A DNA stretch of 24,069 nt from WJMT01 sp964445575 (GCA_964445575.1 CAYULB010000031.1:1-24069), one strand, 5' to 3'. Positions 16,274-23,496 are shown, counted from the first letter of the stretch. Notes: a model not told the origin generated them from the sequence alone. Numbers and translations: made by a program.

Positions 16274-16936
16274 ATGATGTATTCAATGCCGGTTTTTAAA
16301 AGAATTTATTGGATGACTGTGGGGTTGCTGGGGAAGTTTCTGGTCTGGTTTTTAGGAGTGTCAGCAAGAAAGACTATAAGGGGAGAAAAGACTTATATCC
16401 GCTTGAGAAAGAACCAGAAACCTGTGATCATTATTTTATGGCACGGGAGAATTCTTTTTGCCTCCTATTTTTTTAAGGACCGCAACATAACAGCCCTAGT
16501 CAGTCCCAGCAGAGACGGAGAAATCATATCTCATATTTTGTTGAGATGGGGATATAAATTATTAAGAGGTTCCAGCTCGCATTCAGTGGTTAATGAATGG
16601 AAGAAAATGAAAAGATTGATGGAAAAGGGAGGTCAATTGATAATTGTGGCTGATGGGCCTAAAGGGCCGGCAGAAAAAATGAAGCCAGGCGCTGTGAAGC
16701 TTGCTCAAGAGACCGGCGCTTATTTGGTCCCTTTTTCATATTCTGCAAAAAACAAGAAGCATTTAAAGAGTTGGGATCGTTTTCTGTTGTTTTATCCCTT
16801 CACTAAACTGATTGCTGTTTATGGGAAGCCCATCAAAATCAAACCAGGATTGGAACCTCCCGAATTTGAGAAGCAGCGCCTCCTGGTGGAAAAGCATTTG
16901 GCAGAACTGGAAGACCAGGCTGATAACTATTTTTAA
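16274..16936 (+). CDS. DUF374-type lysophospholipid acyltransferase family protein
   Basis: This protein of about 220 residues has an N-terminal hydrophobic segment and the DUF374 pattern: ILWHGRILFASYFF with its His near residue 51, a SPSRDGEIISHIL block, RGSSSH, and VADGPKGPAEKMKPGAV (about 126-142). These correspond to the acyltransferase blocks used to acylate lipid A or phospholipid precursors at the inner membrane. The start is uncertain: a TTG at 16265 and ATGs at 16274, 16277 and 16286 are all in frame, and none has a good Shine-Dalgarno. It lies 25-35 nt after the symporter stop and may share its transcript. The exact acceptor lipid is unknown. Confidence 0.85.
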   Translation: MMYSMPVFKRIYWMTVGLLGKFLVWFLGVSARKTIRGEKTYIRLRKNQKPVIIILWHGRILFASYFFKDRNITALVSPSRDGEIISHILLRWGYKLLRGSSSHSVVNEWKKMKRLMEKGGQLIIVADGPKGPAEKMKPGAVKLAQETGAYLVPFSYSAKNKKHLKSWDRFLLFYPFTKLIAVYGKPIKIKPGLEPPEFEKQRLLVEKHLAELEDQADNYF

Positions 16937-16942
16937 TTCTAA

Positions 16943-16957
16943 CCTGAATAGTTCAGG
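16943..16957. terminator. Weak hairpin between convergent genes
   Basis: CCTGAA-TAG-TTCAGG (16943-16957) is a 6-bp stem with a 3-nt loop. It lies between the acyltransferase stop and the TPR stop, and directly abuts the latter. A run of five T occurs only about 12 nt further on the + strand, so it is a poor intrinsic terminator. Confidence 0.3.
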
Positions 16958-17701
16958 CTAATTGAACTTTTTGTCTTGGAGCAGCTCCCGGGCACTTTTT
17001 TTAGCGTTGGCCACGTCACTGTGCCAACATGGGTCATCTTCCAGGGACAACACAAATTCCAGCTCTTCTCTTGCTTTTTCTATTTCACCCATAGCCAAAA
17101 GGGTTTCTCCAAGAAAAAGCCTGGTATTGGCATCATTGGGCCCCATCTCGATTGATTTCTTCAGCAGCTTCAGAGATTCTTCATTGCTTCCGCCGGCAAA
17201 ACCTGGGAGCTTGAAATACACCCTTCCCAAGACTCTGTAAGCTCCTCCGTCTTCATATTCTGGATCAAGTTCAATCACTTTATTCATGTCATTTTTTATC
17301 GGCTTTACCAGGAAAAGACTTTTTAGGACCCCTCTGGTTTCTCCGTATTTCCCGTTGTTAACTCCCCTCCAATAATATCCGTCGGGTTTGTCAGGACACA
17401 ATTCAATGGCTTTTTCAGCATAATAAATGCCTTGAGAAAATATATTCTTTTTATCCTTTTTGTTCTCAGTGTGTTCTCCTATATAATAATGCATCCTTGA
17501 GATCTTCCAGTAAGGTTCGTATTTATCTTCTGTCAGATTCAGAGCTTTCCGGTATAGGTCAAGAGCCTTTTGCGCTGTTTCCATGTCTGTCATTTGGGCA
17601 AACAATTCATCCGCCTGCTTTATGAACTGGTCAGCGTCCTGACTTAACAGAGTGAAGGGAAGCGCGATGATAATGAAAAAAACTGAAATCTTTACCCTCA
17701 T
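16958..17701 (-). CDS. Exported TPR-repeat protein
   Basis: This 247-residue protein begins with a signal peptide (about residues 1-20) followed by tetratricopeptide units. Visible units include AQKALDLYRKALNLTEDKYEPYWKIS, GIYYAEKAIELCPDKPDGYYWRGV and SLKLLKKSIEMGPNDANTRLFLGETLL. The start at 17701 is chosen because AAAGGAG lies 6 nt upstream and the signal peptide then starts at residue 1; the frame runs 13 codons further upstream. The distribution of repeats around a central YYWRGVNNGKYGE segment recalls periplasmic TPR proteins associated with transport, but no transporter gene is adjacent. Function unknown. Confidence 0.8.
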   Translation of the reverse strand: MRVKISVFFIIIALPFTLLSQDADQFIKQADELFAQMTDMETAQKALDLYRKALNLTEDKYEPYWKISRMHYYIGEHTENKKDKKNIFSQGIYYAEKAIELCPDKPDGYYWRGVNNGKYGETRGVLKSLFLVKPIKNDMNKVIELDPEYEDGGAYRVLGRVYFKLPGFAGGSNEESLKLLKKSIEMGPNDANTRLFLGETLLAMGEIEKAREELEFVLSLEDDPCWHSDVANAKKSARELLQDKKFN

Positions 17702-17767
17702 TGCTTTCTCCTTTGGTAATGTTTTGGTTATATATATCACTTATATATAAAAATGAACAGGATAATT

Positions 17768-17776
17768 TGTTATAAT
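17768..17776 (+). promoter_or_regulatory. Extended -10 promoter for the small gene at 17786
   Basis: TGT-TATAAT is a perfect extended -10 (TATAAT at 17771-17776). It ends 9 nt before the ATG at 17786, the same spacing as at lolA. No -35 of note is visible. The transcript would be nearly leaderless. Confidence 0.55.
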
Positions 17777-17785
17777 TTAAAAAAA

Positions 17786-18178
17786 ATGAGTGTTTATCTG
17801 TGTGATGAGGCAAAGAAATACTTGGAAGGCTTGGCTTTGAGCAGCCAGGGATCGCAAGGAATTCTTATCGGGCACAAACGGGGGCATTCCTATTATATTG
17901 AACAGGTATGTCCTTATCTCAGATCTCTCTGCTTGACAGATAAGGAGTTTAGCCTGCTGAATGAGCATTTTGATGATAAAATAATAGGATTCTATACTTT
18001 TTCTTCTGATAAGGGAAAAGAAGAAAAAATTTTGGCTCCCTTTGCAGTGGGGAAGATTTTTTTAAGGGTGAATAAAAAAAGAGGAAATGACCTTTTAACG
18101 GATTCATTTCTTATTGATTTTGATGAGAAATTTATTTTAAAAAAAATTCAAATCCAGAATAGGGACAAGGCTGAGTAA
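17786..18178 (+). CDS. Small conserved-looking protein of unknown function
   Basis: I do not recognise this 130-residue protein with confidence. It is soluble-looking, with no signal peptide or membrane helix. The stretch GILIGHKRGHSYYIEQVCP (about residues 25-43) resembles the early part of JAB/MPN-type domains, but the HxH...D zinc signature is missing, so if related it would be a degenerate member. Charged Lys-rich residues dominate the C-terminal third. The start at 17786 is chosen from the extended -10 just upstream; the frame is open 11 codons further back. The AMMECR1 gene begins 2 nt after its stop, so the two are co-transcribed and probably co-functional. Confidence 0.6.
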   Translation: MSVYLCDEAKKYLEGLALSSQGSQGILIGHKRGHSYYIEQVCPYLRSLCLTDKEFSLLNEHFDDKIIGFYTFSSDKGKEEKILAPFAVGKIFLRVNKKRGNDLLTDSFLIDFDEKFILKKIQIQNRDKAE

Positions 18179-18180
18179 AA

Positions 18181-18741
18181 ATGGGACAAAAACTCAATAA
18201 AGACCAGCAGAAATTTTTAATTAAGTTAGCACGGGACTCCATAAGGTATTACCTGGAAAATGGAGAACATATCAAGGTTGAGGCAAAGGAAGATGTTTTT
18301 AAAGAAAAAAGAGGGGCTTTTGTCACGGTAAAGCAGGAACATCAGCTGAGGGGATGTATCGGGTATCCCACTCCGTATCTGCCTTTGTACAAGACCATCA
18401 TCGAGGCTTCTGTCCTTGCAGCGACCAAGGACCCAAGATTTCTTCCCATTCAGAAAGAAGAGCTTCCTGATATTGAAATAGAGATTTCTGTTCTTTCTCT
18501 TCCCCAAAAAATCAAGGATATTTCTGAAATCAAAGTGGGGAAACACGGCATTATTGTTTCTAAAGGCATGAATTCAGGTCTTCTTCTGCCTCAGGTTCCC
18601 TTGGAATGGGGATGGGATTTGGAAACATATTTGAAGCATGGATGTCTGAAAGCAGGGCTGGAGGAAGATGCCTGGAAAAAAGGTGCGGATATAGAGATAT
18701 TCACTGCCCAGGTCTTTTCAGAAAAAGACTTTAAGTTCTGA
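18181..18741 (+). CDS. AMMECR1 family protein
   Basis: This 186-residue protein has the AMMECR1 signature: GAFVTVKQEHQLRGCIGYP (about residues 41-59) with the LRGCIG hexapeptide, followed by ASVLAATKDPRF and EIEISVLSLP. The human relative is linked to a syndrome; bacterial members are sometimes found with MEMO1-like and radical SAM proteins in the 'AmmeMemoRadiSam' set. Neither partner is adjacent here, although radical SAM genes lie downstream on the opposite strand in an unrelated cluster. The gene follows the unknown small gene by 2 nt. Catalytic function is unestablished for the family. Confidence 0.93.
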   Translation: MGQKLNKDQQKFLIKLARDSIRYYLENGEHIKVEAKEDVFKEKRGAFVTVKQEHQLRGCIGYPTPYLPLYKTIIEASVLAATKDPRFLPIQKEELPDIEIEISVLSLPQKIKDISEIKVGKHGIIVSKGMNSGLLLPQVPLEWGWDLETYLKHGCLKAGLEEDAWKKGADIEIFTAQVFSEKDFKF

Positions 18742-18755
18742 GCAGGCGGCTTTTT

Positions 18756-18796
18756 ACCAGCTTAAAGCAAAAAAACGGCTGCTAAAACTTGCTGGT
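18756..18796. terminator. Possible bidirectional terminator between convergent genes
   Basis: ACCAGC (18756-18761) and GCTGGT (18791-18796) form an inverted repeat enclosing a run of seven A (minus-strand T-run). It lies between the convergent AMMECR1 gene and the RiPP-locus kinase gene, overlapping the latter's stop codon. The stem is short and the loop long, so this is tentative. Confidence 0.35.
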
Positions 18797-20292
18797 TATT
18801 CCGGGAGCTCAAATACAGGCAGATTCTGCTTATCCACAAACAGACGGTAAGGCCTGTTGATGATCCACTTTTCAAACCTGAAGTTATAGGTCCCCACTGT
18901 ACGGCCCTTTAATATCAGTTTTGGATAGATGATATTGTTATTACGTCTGAAGACGACCACTTTAAAAACCATATTTTTTGGTTTTAGTTTTCTTAAAATA
19001 CCAGAATCAGCTAAATCACAGTAGCTTTTATGCAGCAGCTTTGTAATCAAGCGGTTAAATTTATGGTAGCATCTGGAAAAATGCATGGAAAATAGTCCGA
19101 ACTTTCCGCTGTAAACGGTTCGAGTCTTGTTCCCTCTTCTAGAAGCAATAACCCTGCCGACAACGGCAGCTTTATCAACGGTGTAATCATCAGGGTAAGC
19201 GCTGTTATCTCCCCGTGTCTTTATACGTGAACCCTTTACCATGATGATTCTGTGCACGATTCCCTTATTTTTATGATCGAGCCGGTAGCAGATAATATCG
19301 CCTTTTTTTGGCTCTCTATCACTGTAGGGTACAATGGTGAGCAATTCTGGCTCATAAAAAGTGGGATTCATGCTCAATCCCCGGTATATAAAATACTCTT
19401 TCTTGGAATCTTGTTCTTCCTGAAGTGGCTTTACAGCAGACTCTGGTTTTTTGAGAGGTTTACTTTTCAGCATCACTTTTTCCATTTCTTTCCAGAACTC
19501 GCCTTCGAGACTTACCCCAAGCCTGTAAGCGGGTATCTCAGAGGCAATTTTTTCCGCGCTCTGAATGCATTTTTTTATAAAATTGTGCTTGTCCTTGCCT
19601 GTAGTTCTGTTTAATCGAGTGACATGCTCGATGGTGTCAATAAGCAGAGCCTTAACCCGGGCACTATCGAGAGGTTCTACGCCGTTCTTTTTCGACTGTT
19701 TAAGAAAGAAAATCGCTGTAAGGGTAATGCCTCTCTCAACCTCCCATTCTCCGTCAGGGCCTCCTTGGTAGAACCTGCTCCAGGTGGGCCAGGGGTGTGC
19801 CTTAAAACCGCCTGTAGAGTGGGGTATAATCAGAGTGCTGTCATCAGAACAGGATATCCATGTGAAAGGCAGCCGGTTGCTGGCCGTGGTTTTGCCGATA
19901 TTTCCAGCTCCGGCCATTACCGCTCCATAGCCTTTAAACCTGCACAGGCCGCCGTGGATCAGGGCTCCGCCTTTGAAGATCACATCGGCTGCCACTGTTT
20001 GGGCAATTCTTTGTATCTGGATGTTGAACATGTCAGGGTTATGGGCTGGCCGGAGATAACAGATAATGGGTTCCTGTTGGTTTTCTGGAAGGATTATATC
20101 TGTGATATTTTCTGAGCTTTTACTGACATAAACAAGCACCTTCCTCCCCCCGCTACCGCCTTGTGTAAGTTTCATGGCACGGGCCAAAGCAGCAATAAAA
20201 ACTTCAGCTCTCTCGTCACAGGCTATAAAATTGTAGCGTGCACTGTTTGAAAGGTTTAGAAAGGGGTTGGTTTTATCTGTATTGCAGGTCAT
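18796..20292 (-). CDS. HprK-like P-loop kinase fused to an S26-type signal-peptidase domain (ScmC-like)
   Basis: This 498-residue protein has two recognisable parts. The first (about residues 1-270) resembles HPr-kinase-related proteins of peptide-modification clusters: GGALIHGG with H113, then a Walker A motif GAGNIGKT (128-135) and DDST (150-153). After a Lys/Pro-rich linker (275-300), the second part (about 300-385) resembles S26B signal peptidases. It has YRGLSMNPTF with Ser307, KGDIICYR, GIVHRI with His347 in place of the usual lysine, and TRGDNSAYPDD (359-369). A basic C-terminal region (385-498) is unassigned. No transmembrane helix is evident, unlike typical signal peptidases. It follows the second radical SAM gene by 6 nt without a clear Shine-Dalgarno, so it is coupled. 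The first half probably corresponds to ScmC of the SynChlorMet cassette (from memory). Phosphorylation and cleavage of the precursor are inferences. Confidence 0.75.
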   Translation of the reverse strand: MTCNTDKTNPFLNLSNSARYNFIACDERAEVFIAALARAMKLTQGGSGGRKVLVYVSKSSENITDIILPENQQEPIICYLRPAHNPDMFNIQIQRIAQTVAADVIFKGGALIHGGLCRFKGYGAVMAGAGNIGKTTASNRLPFTWISCSDDSTLIIPHSTGGFKAHPWPTWSRFYQGGPDGEWEVERGITLTAIFFLKQSKKNGVEPLDSARVKALLIDTIEHVTRLNRTTGKDKHNFIKKCIQSAEKIASEIPAYRLGVSLEGEFWKEMEKVMLKSKPLKKPESAVKPLQEEQDSKKEYFIYRGLSMNPTFYEPELLTIVPYSDREPKKGDIICYRLDHKNKGIVHRIIMVKGSRIKTRGDNSAYPDDYTVDKAAVVGRVIASRRGNKTRTVYSGKFGLFSMHFSRCYHKFNRLITKLLHKSYCDLADSGILRKLKPKNMVFKVVVFRRNNNIIYPKLILKGRTVGTYNFRFEKWIINRPYRLFVDKQNLPVFELPE

Positions 20293-20298
20293 GGGTAA

Positions 20299-21477
20299 TC
20301 AGGAGAGTGCTTTTTCAGAGAGAGCTCTTTTCCTTGAGATTTTGAATAAGCCCTTTTCGTTTGCGTAAAGGCAGATCCGGCTCGGCCATATCAGCTTTCC
20401 AGAATCAGTATAATTCTGGACCACGCAGCCGGTGCGACATTTTCGCATGAAAATGCAGTTTCGGCAAAGCTCAGGATAGTTGTTAAAATCTCTGAGATCC
20501 TGTCGAAGCTTAACGACTTTGGGGTGGTTCAGCCAGATCTTGCGGATAGAGTCGGCAGCAATATTTCCATAGATAAACTCAGGCATGGTCCTTCCAATCC
20601 CGCACAGTGCCACGTCGCCTGAGCCCAAAATACCAAGGATATGGTCAACACCGCAGTCTCCCTGTAATCTGGGCCCTGTTACTTCGGAAAGCGGCCGGAC
20701 CGAAGGAGGGACATTCAGGATAATGGGAATTTTCGCCGTCTGGCTGAATTCTCTCCGAATCAAGTCGGAAAGCTCTAAAACCTCGCTGATGCTGAGTGTT
20801 TCATTGTTTGCTTGCATCAACGCCCCCCGGCCGTTATTGGTTACCGGATTTAACTTGACTGAAGCCGCTCCTTTTGCTTCGGCCAGAGCAATGAGTTCCC
20901 TTACTTCCCCGATGTTTTTCCGGTGAGGAGACATGATGATCTGAACATTTTCATAGCCGGCATCCACCAAGTGTTTTAGTCCTTTTAAAGCCGTCCGGTA
21001 AGCCCCCTTAGAGCCTCGGAAAGCGTCATGGTGAGCCTCTTTGGGGCTGTCCAGGCTGATGGAAATAAAATTAATATTGGTTTTGTTTTTCATGAACTCT
21101 GCCATTTCCCGGTCGATCAAAGTACCGTTGGTCTCCATATCAAGATTAAGTTTTTCCTCGGTAAGCATAGAGGCAACCTGCTTGAATTCGGGGTGCAGCA
21201 TGGGCTCTCCGCCGGTAAGCTTAGCTGCAGATAAGCCTAGAGTTTTTCCTTCACGAACGGCTTTTTTAAGAAGGTGGAGGTCGATCACTTGGCCGGGTGA
21301 GAGTTTGCCGTTTACATAGGCAGGGGTGATCCAGCAGTGCTTGCAGTGTAAATTGCAGCTGTCAGAAAGATACAGGTAAAACGAGAGCAAAAGAGGGACA
21401 TCATCGGGCAAATCAAGTTCAGAAATTTTATCTTTATCAATTTCAGTTTTTATCCCGCATCTATGGAATCTGTCCAT
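20299..21477 (-). CDS. Radical SAM/SPASM peptide-modifying enzyme (ScmE/ScmF type)
   Basis: This 392-residue enzyme should bind a SAM-cleaving [4Fe-4S] cluster through C41-x3-C45-x2-C48 (CNLHCKHC) and has the KLTGGEP motif that contacts SAM. The C-terminal SPASM region supplies ligands for auxiliary clusters: C275, C292, then C338-x2-C341-x5-C347-x3-C351-x17-C369. That pattern is shared with PqqE-type and sactipeptide-type enzymes that modify ribosomal peptides. GGAG lies 7 nt before the ATG. It is 48 nt downstream of the other radical SAM gene. Two adjacent non-identical SPASM enzymes match what I recall of the SynChlorMet cassette. Which of ScmE or ScmF this is cannot be settled by eye, and the modification it makes is unknown. 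Confidence 0.9.
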   Translation of the reverse strand: MDRFHRCGIKTEIDKDKISELDLPDDVPLLLSFYLYLSDSCNLHCKHCWITPAYVNGKLSPGQVIDLHLLKKAVREGKTLGLSAAKLTGGEPMLHPEFKQVASMLTEEKLNLDMETNGTLIDREMAEFMKNKTNINFISISLDSPKEAHHDAFRGSKGAYRTALKGLKHLVDAGYENVQIIMSPHRKNIGEVRELIALAEAKGAASVKLNPVTNNGRGALMQANNETLSISEVLELSDLIRREFSQTAKIPIILNVPPSVRPLSEVTGPRLQGDCGVDHILGILGSGDVALCGIGRTMPEFIYGNIAADSIRKIWLNHPKVVKLRQDLRDFNNYPELCRNCIFMRKCRTGCVVQNYTDSGKLIWPSRICLYANEKGLFKISRKRALSEKALS

Positions 21478-21525
21478 TTTTTTCTCCGGTTTTAATGATC
21501 ATTCAGCAACGTTATCAAGCTTGCC

Positions 21526-22677
21526 TTACTTACCTATAGTATGACGGCTTAAAGGATCTATTTTTTTTTGGGCTTCTTCTTCCAAGTAACGTTTGTAGCA
21601 GACAAGCGGGTCAATGCCGTTTAATCTGCCTGTTCTAGCCATCACTGTGCCTGGGCAGCCGCCGGTGCAAAAACCTTTGTAGGGGCAGTCGCGGCATTCT
21701 TCCATTTCACTCAGTGGAATTTTGTTCCTTTCCCTTACCACATTGATATTAGGATGGGTCTGCCAGGCCTTTTGCACGGGAATTTCGCCAATTTTCCCCA
21801 TTACCAGGTTGGGCAGCATATCACAGGGAACAAAGGTTCCGTTATGAAGCACAGCCATTTTTGAAAAAACACCGCCGCAGGAACACAGAGTGCCGCGGCC
21901 GGGTATCTTTTTTTTGCCTCTAGCAAGCATTTCCCTTATTTCCGTCATCATCTGGAAACGTGCCAGGGGCCCTGCACTGGCACTGATGACCCCTACGTAT
22001 TTCTTGTTCAGTTTGACCAGTGAAGCCATGGCTCGTTTTCTTTCTTCCACAGTAAGGATGATATCCTGTCCCTGGCAGCGGGCGCTGCCTTGATAATCGG
22101 CTTCGTTGGTGCTGAAACCTTCCAAACCCACGTCATCAATCAGAAGCTCAGCAATGTTTTCCAGGTCGTCGACATTGTGTCGGTTGATGGTCACTCTCAC
22201 GGTGACTGGGAAATCATTCTCCTTGAGCAGCCTTAAAGCGCGAAGAGCTCTGTCAAAACTTTTTGGGGGCCTGCTCTTATCATGGATTTCTGCTTTGGAG
22301 CCGTCAATGGAAACCTGAATATAGTCGAGCCTCAATCGGCGCTTTCCTTTTGCGAATTCTGTAATGGTCCGGTCGTTGATGAGAGTGCCGTTTGTGAGGA
22401 TGCTGAAGCGCATCTTATTTTGGACAATGCTGTCTACAAGAACAAAAAAGTCTTTTCTCATAAAAGGTTCACCGCCGCTCAATTGGAGCTTTCTGACGCC
22501 GATAGAACCGAGTTCTTCAAATAAAGCCTGCCATTTTTCTGCAGGCAGGTCAGAAGCTTTGGACATGCTGTCATTGTAGTAGCAGTAGCGGCACTGAAGG
22601 TTGCATTTGCCGGTCAGGATGATGTCAACCTGATTGGGGGCTGTTATGATTCCCGGGTAAGCATCAGGATATCTCAT
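21526..22677 (-). CDS. Radical SAM/SPASM peptide-modifying enzyme (ScmE/ScmF type)
   Basis: This 383-residue enzyme has the SAM cluster motif C25-x3-C29-x2-C32 (CNLQCRYC) and KLQLSGGEP. Its SPASM region is C328-x2-C331-x5-C337-x3-C341-x18-C360 (from CRDCPYKGFCTGGC), preceded by CSCGG and VPCDM cysteines. The start at 22677 is chosen because the minus-strand GAGGA lies 11 nt upstream; a TTG at 22695 is also in frame but has no binding site. The start overlaps the PqqD-like gene by 14 nt, indicating tight coupling between this enzyme and its probable peptide-recognition partner. Sequence similarity to the neighbouring SPASM enzyme is low outside the motifs, suggesting a different reaction or different target residues. 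Confidence 0.9.
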   Translation of the reverse strand: MRYPDAYPGIITAPNQVDIILTGKCNLQCRYCYYNDSMSKASDLPAEKWQALFEELGSIGVRKLQLSGGEPFMRKDFFVLVDSIVQNKMRFSILTNGTLINDRTITEFAKGKRRLRLDYIQVSIDGSKAEIHDKSRPPKSFDRALRALRLLKENDFPVTVRVTINRHNVDDLENIAELLIDDVGLEGFSTNEADYQGSARCQGQDIILTVEERKRAMASLVKLNKKYVGVISASAGPLARFQMMTEIREMLARGKKKIPGRGTLCSCGGVFSKMAVLHNGTFVPCDMLPNLVMGKIGEIPVQKAWQTHPNINVVRERNKIPLSEMEECRDCPYKGFCTGGCPGTVMARTGRLNGIDPLVCYKRYLEEEAQKKIDPLSRHTIGK

Positions 22678-22942
22678 CGATAAAATTTTCCTCAAAGTCG
22701 TTGATGAACTGCTTCAGATCTTTCCGGACTTTCTCTGATTCAACTCCGGAAAAGGTTTCGGAGAGCATGGAGATAATTTCATCAAGCGTTCTCGGTTTTT
22801 TCAGATAACGCCAGATACAAGCACCCACAAAGTTTAAAATAAGGCATTTGTCTGTATCCGGATTGAAAAGCACAGCCCCTTCCTCTCCTTCGTCTCTGAA
22901 TGAGACTACCGGGCTTGACCTGTATTTTGTCTTTCCGGCCAT
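22664..22942 (-). CDS. PqqD-like peptide-recognition protein (ScmD-like)
   Basis: This 92-residue protein has the PqqD fold pattern: GAVLFNPDTDKCLILNFVGACIWRYL (about residues 22-47), followed by TLDEIISMLSETF and VRKDLKQFINDFEE. PqqD-family domains (RiPP recognition elements) bind the leader of a precursor peptide and present it to radical SAM enzymes. Its stop overlaps the start of the first radical SAM gene by 14 nt. The gene lies 182 nt downstream of the precursor candidate. There is no good Shine-Dalgarno at this ATG. Assignment to PqqD is solid; naming it ScmD comes from recalled cassette composition. Confidence 0.85.
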   Translation of the reverse strand: MAGKTKYRSSPVVSFRDEGEEGAVLFNPDTDKCLILNFVGACIWRYLKKPRTLDEIISMLSETFSGVESEKVRKDLKQFINDFEENFIDEIS

Positions 22943-23055
22943 TGTTTTAATTGAATCTTAACATTAATATCTTTTCAAGTCATTCTGCATCCGGAAATAA
23001 ATATGAGCAGCCGGCAAATCAGAATGAAATGTTTTCTCCGGAACTGAGGGGCCGC

Positions 23056-23072
23056 TCTTGATATGATCAAGA
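23056..23072. repeat. Small inverted repeat between the precursor and PqqD-like genes
   Basis: TCTTGAT-ATG-ATCAAGA forms a perfect 7-bp stem with a 3-nt loop inside the 182-nt gap. On the transcribed (minus) strand it is not followed by a T-run, so it is more likely an RNA processing or stability element than a terminator, if it has a function. Confidence 0.3.
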
Positions 23073-23124
23073 ATACAGAAAAAAGCGAATACGGATTGAA
23101 TATTTTTTAATTAAGGAAAATAAG

Positions 23125-23334
23125 CTAAAAAGCTGGAGTATTTCCGTTTGGGCATTTGGTTCCTGCGCTTTTTCCTTCATGAGCACAAGCTCCCACAGCA
23201 GCCTGTCCATTTCCACAACTTCCGGCACCGGAACCCGTATCACAATCAGTCTGTCCCTGTAATGATTCAGCTTCATCCAGTTTAAACACTTTTGGTGGCT
23301 CGTATGTCTGTTTTGCCCGCTTCTTTTCTTTCAT
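23125..23334 (-). CDS. Candidate RiPP precursor: 69-residue Gly/Cys-rich peptide
   Basis: This short gene encodes a lysine-rich leader (residues 1-29, with YEPPKVFKLDEAESLQGQ at 11-28) and a core (30-69) almost wholly of Gly, Ala, Ser, Thr, Asn and Cys. Four cysteines (C31, C40, C50, C61) each begin a unit with Gly two to four residues later: CDTG, CGNG, CAHEG, CPNG. Spacings are 9, 10 and 11. The Y-x-x-P leader pattern is common in peptides recognised by PqqD-like proteins. AGGAGG lies 9 nt before the ATG, and a strong promoter is just upstream. It sits between two PqqD-like genes and upstream of two SPASM enzymes. It is likely matured by thioether or other radical chemistry at Cys or at neighbouring residues; the product is unknown. 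Confidence 0.82.
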   Translation of the reverse strand: MKEKKRAKQTYEPPKVFKLDEAESLQGQTDCDTGSGAGSCGNGQAAVGACAHEGKSAGTKCPNGNTPAF

Positions 23335-23363
23335 ATTACCTTGCCTCCTATAATTAGAAGGGT

Positions 23364-23392
23364 ATTATAATTGTATTATATCACTCTGTTCA
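23364..23392 (-). promoter_or_regulatory. Promoter of the precursor peptide gene
   Basis: On the minus strand TGAACA (23392-23387) and a perfect TATAAT (23369-23364) are separated by 17 nt. Transcription would begin near 23357, giving a 5' leader of roughly 23 nt that contains AGGAGG (23349-23344). A second TATAAT lies at 23380-23375. Confidence 0.65.
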
Positions 23393-23448
23393 GCCACTAT
23401 ATCTAAACCTAACTTGAATGTCAACAGCTTTTATTTACAGGCTCTTTC

Positions 23449-23477
23449 GGGAGTCTACCCATGGTGAAGTAGAGCCC
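23449..23477. repeat. Hairpin downstream of the first PqqD-like gene
   Basis: GGG-AG-TCTAC, a 10-nt loop, then GTAGA-G-CCC form an interrupted 8-bp stem. It lies 20 nt past the stop of the PqqD-like gene and just upstream of the precursor promoter. On the transcribed minus strand no T-run follows, so it is not a canonical terminator; T-rich sequence follows only on the + strand. Confidence 0.35.
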
Positions 23478-23496
23478 AATATTTTTATAGTGTATC

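Noticed and set aside
19624..20115. Plus-strand open frame of 163 codons
   Set aside because: It lies wholly opposite the kinase-protease gene, whose motifs are clear; the longer antisense frames reflect the higher G+C there.
17786..20292. AmmeMemoRadiSam system (AMMECR1 plus radical SAM)
   Set aside because: The nearby radical SAM genes are on the opposite strand, carry SPASM domains and belong with the PqqD-like/precursor genes; no MEMO1 homologue is present.
22943..23124. A second short precursor gene in the gap between the peptide and the PqqD-like gene
   Set aside because: On the minus strand only frames of about ten codons occur; none has a ribosome binding site or repeat pattern.
23067..23276. 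Alternative minus-strand frame overlapping the precursor gene
   Set aside because: It has no Shine-Dalgarno, shows no leader/core organisation and ends in hydrophobic nonsense; the other frame has the promoter, the AGGAGG site and the Cys-Gly periodicity.
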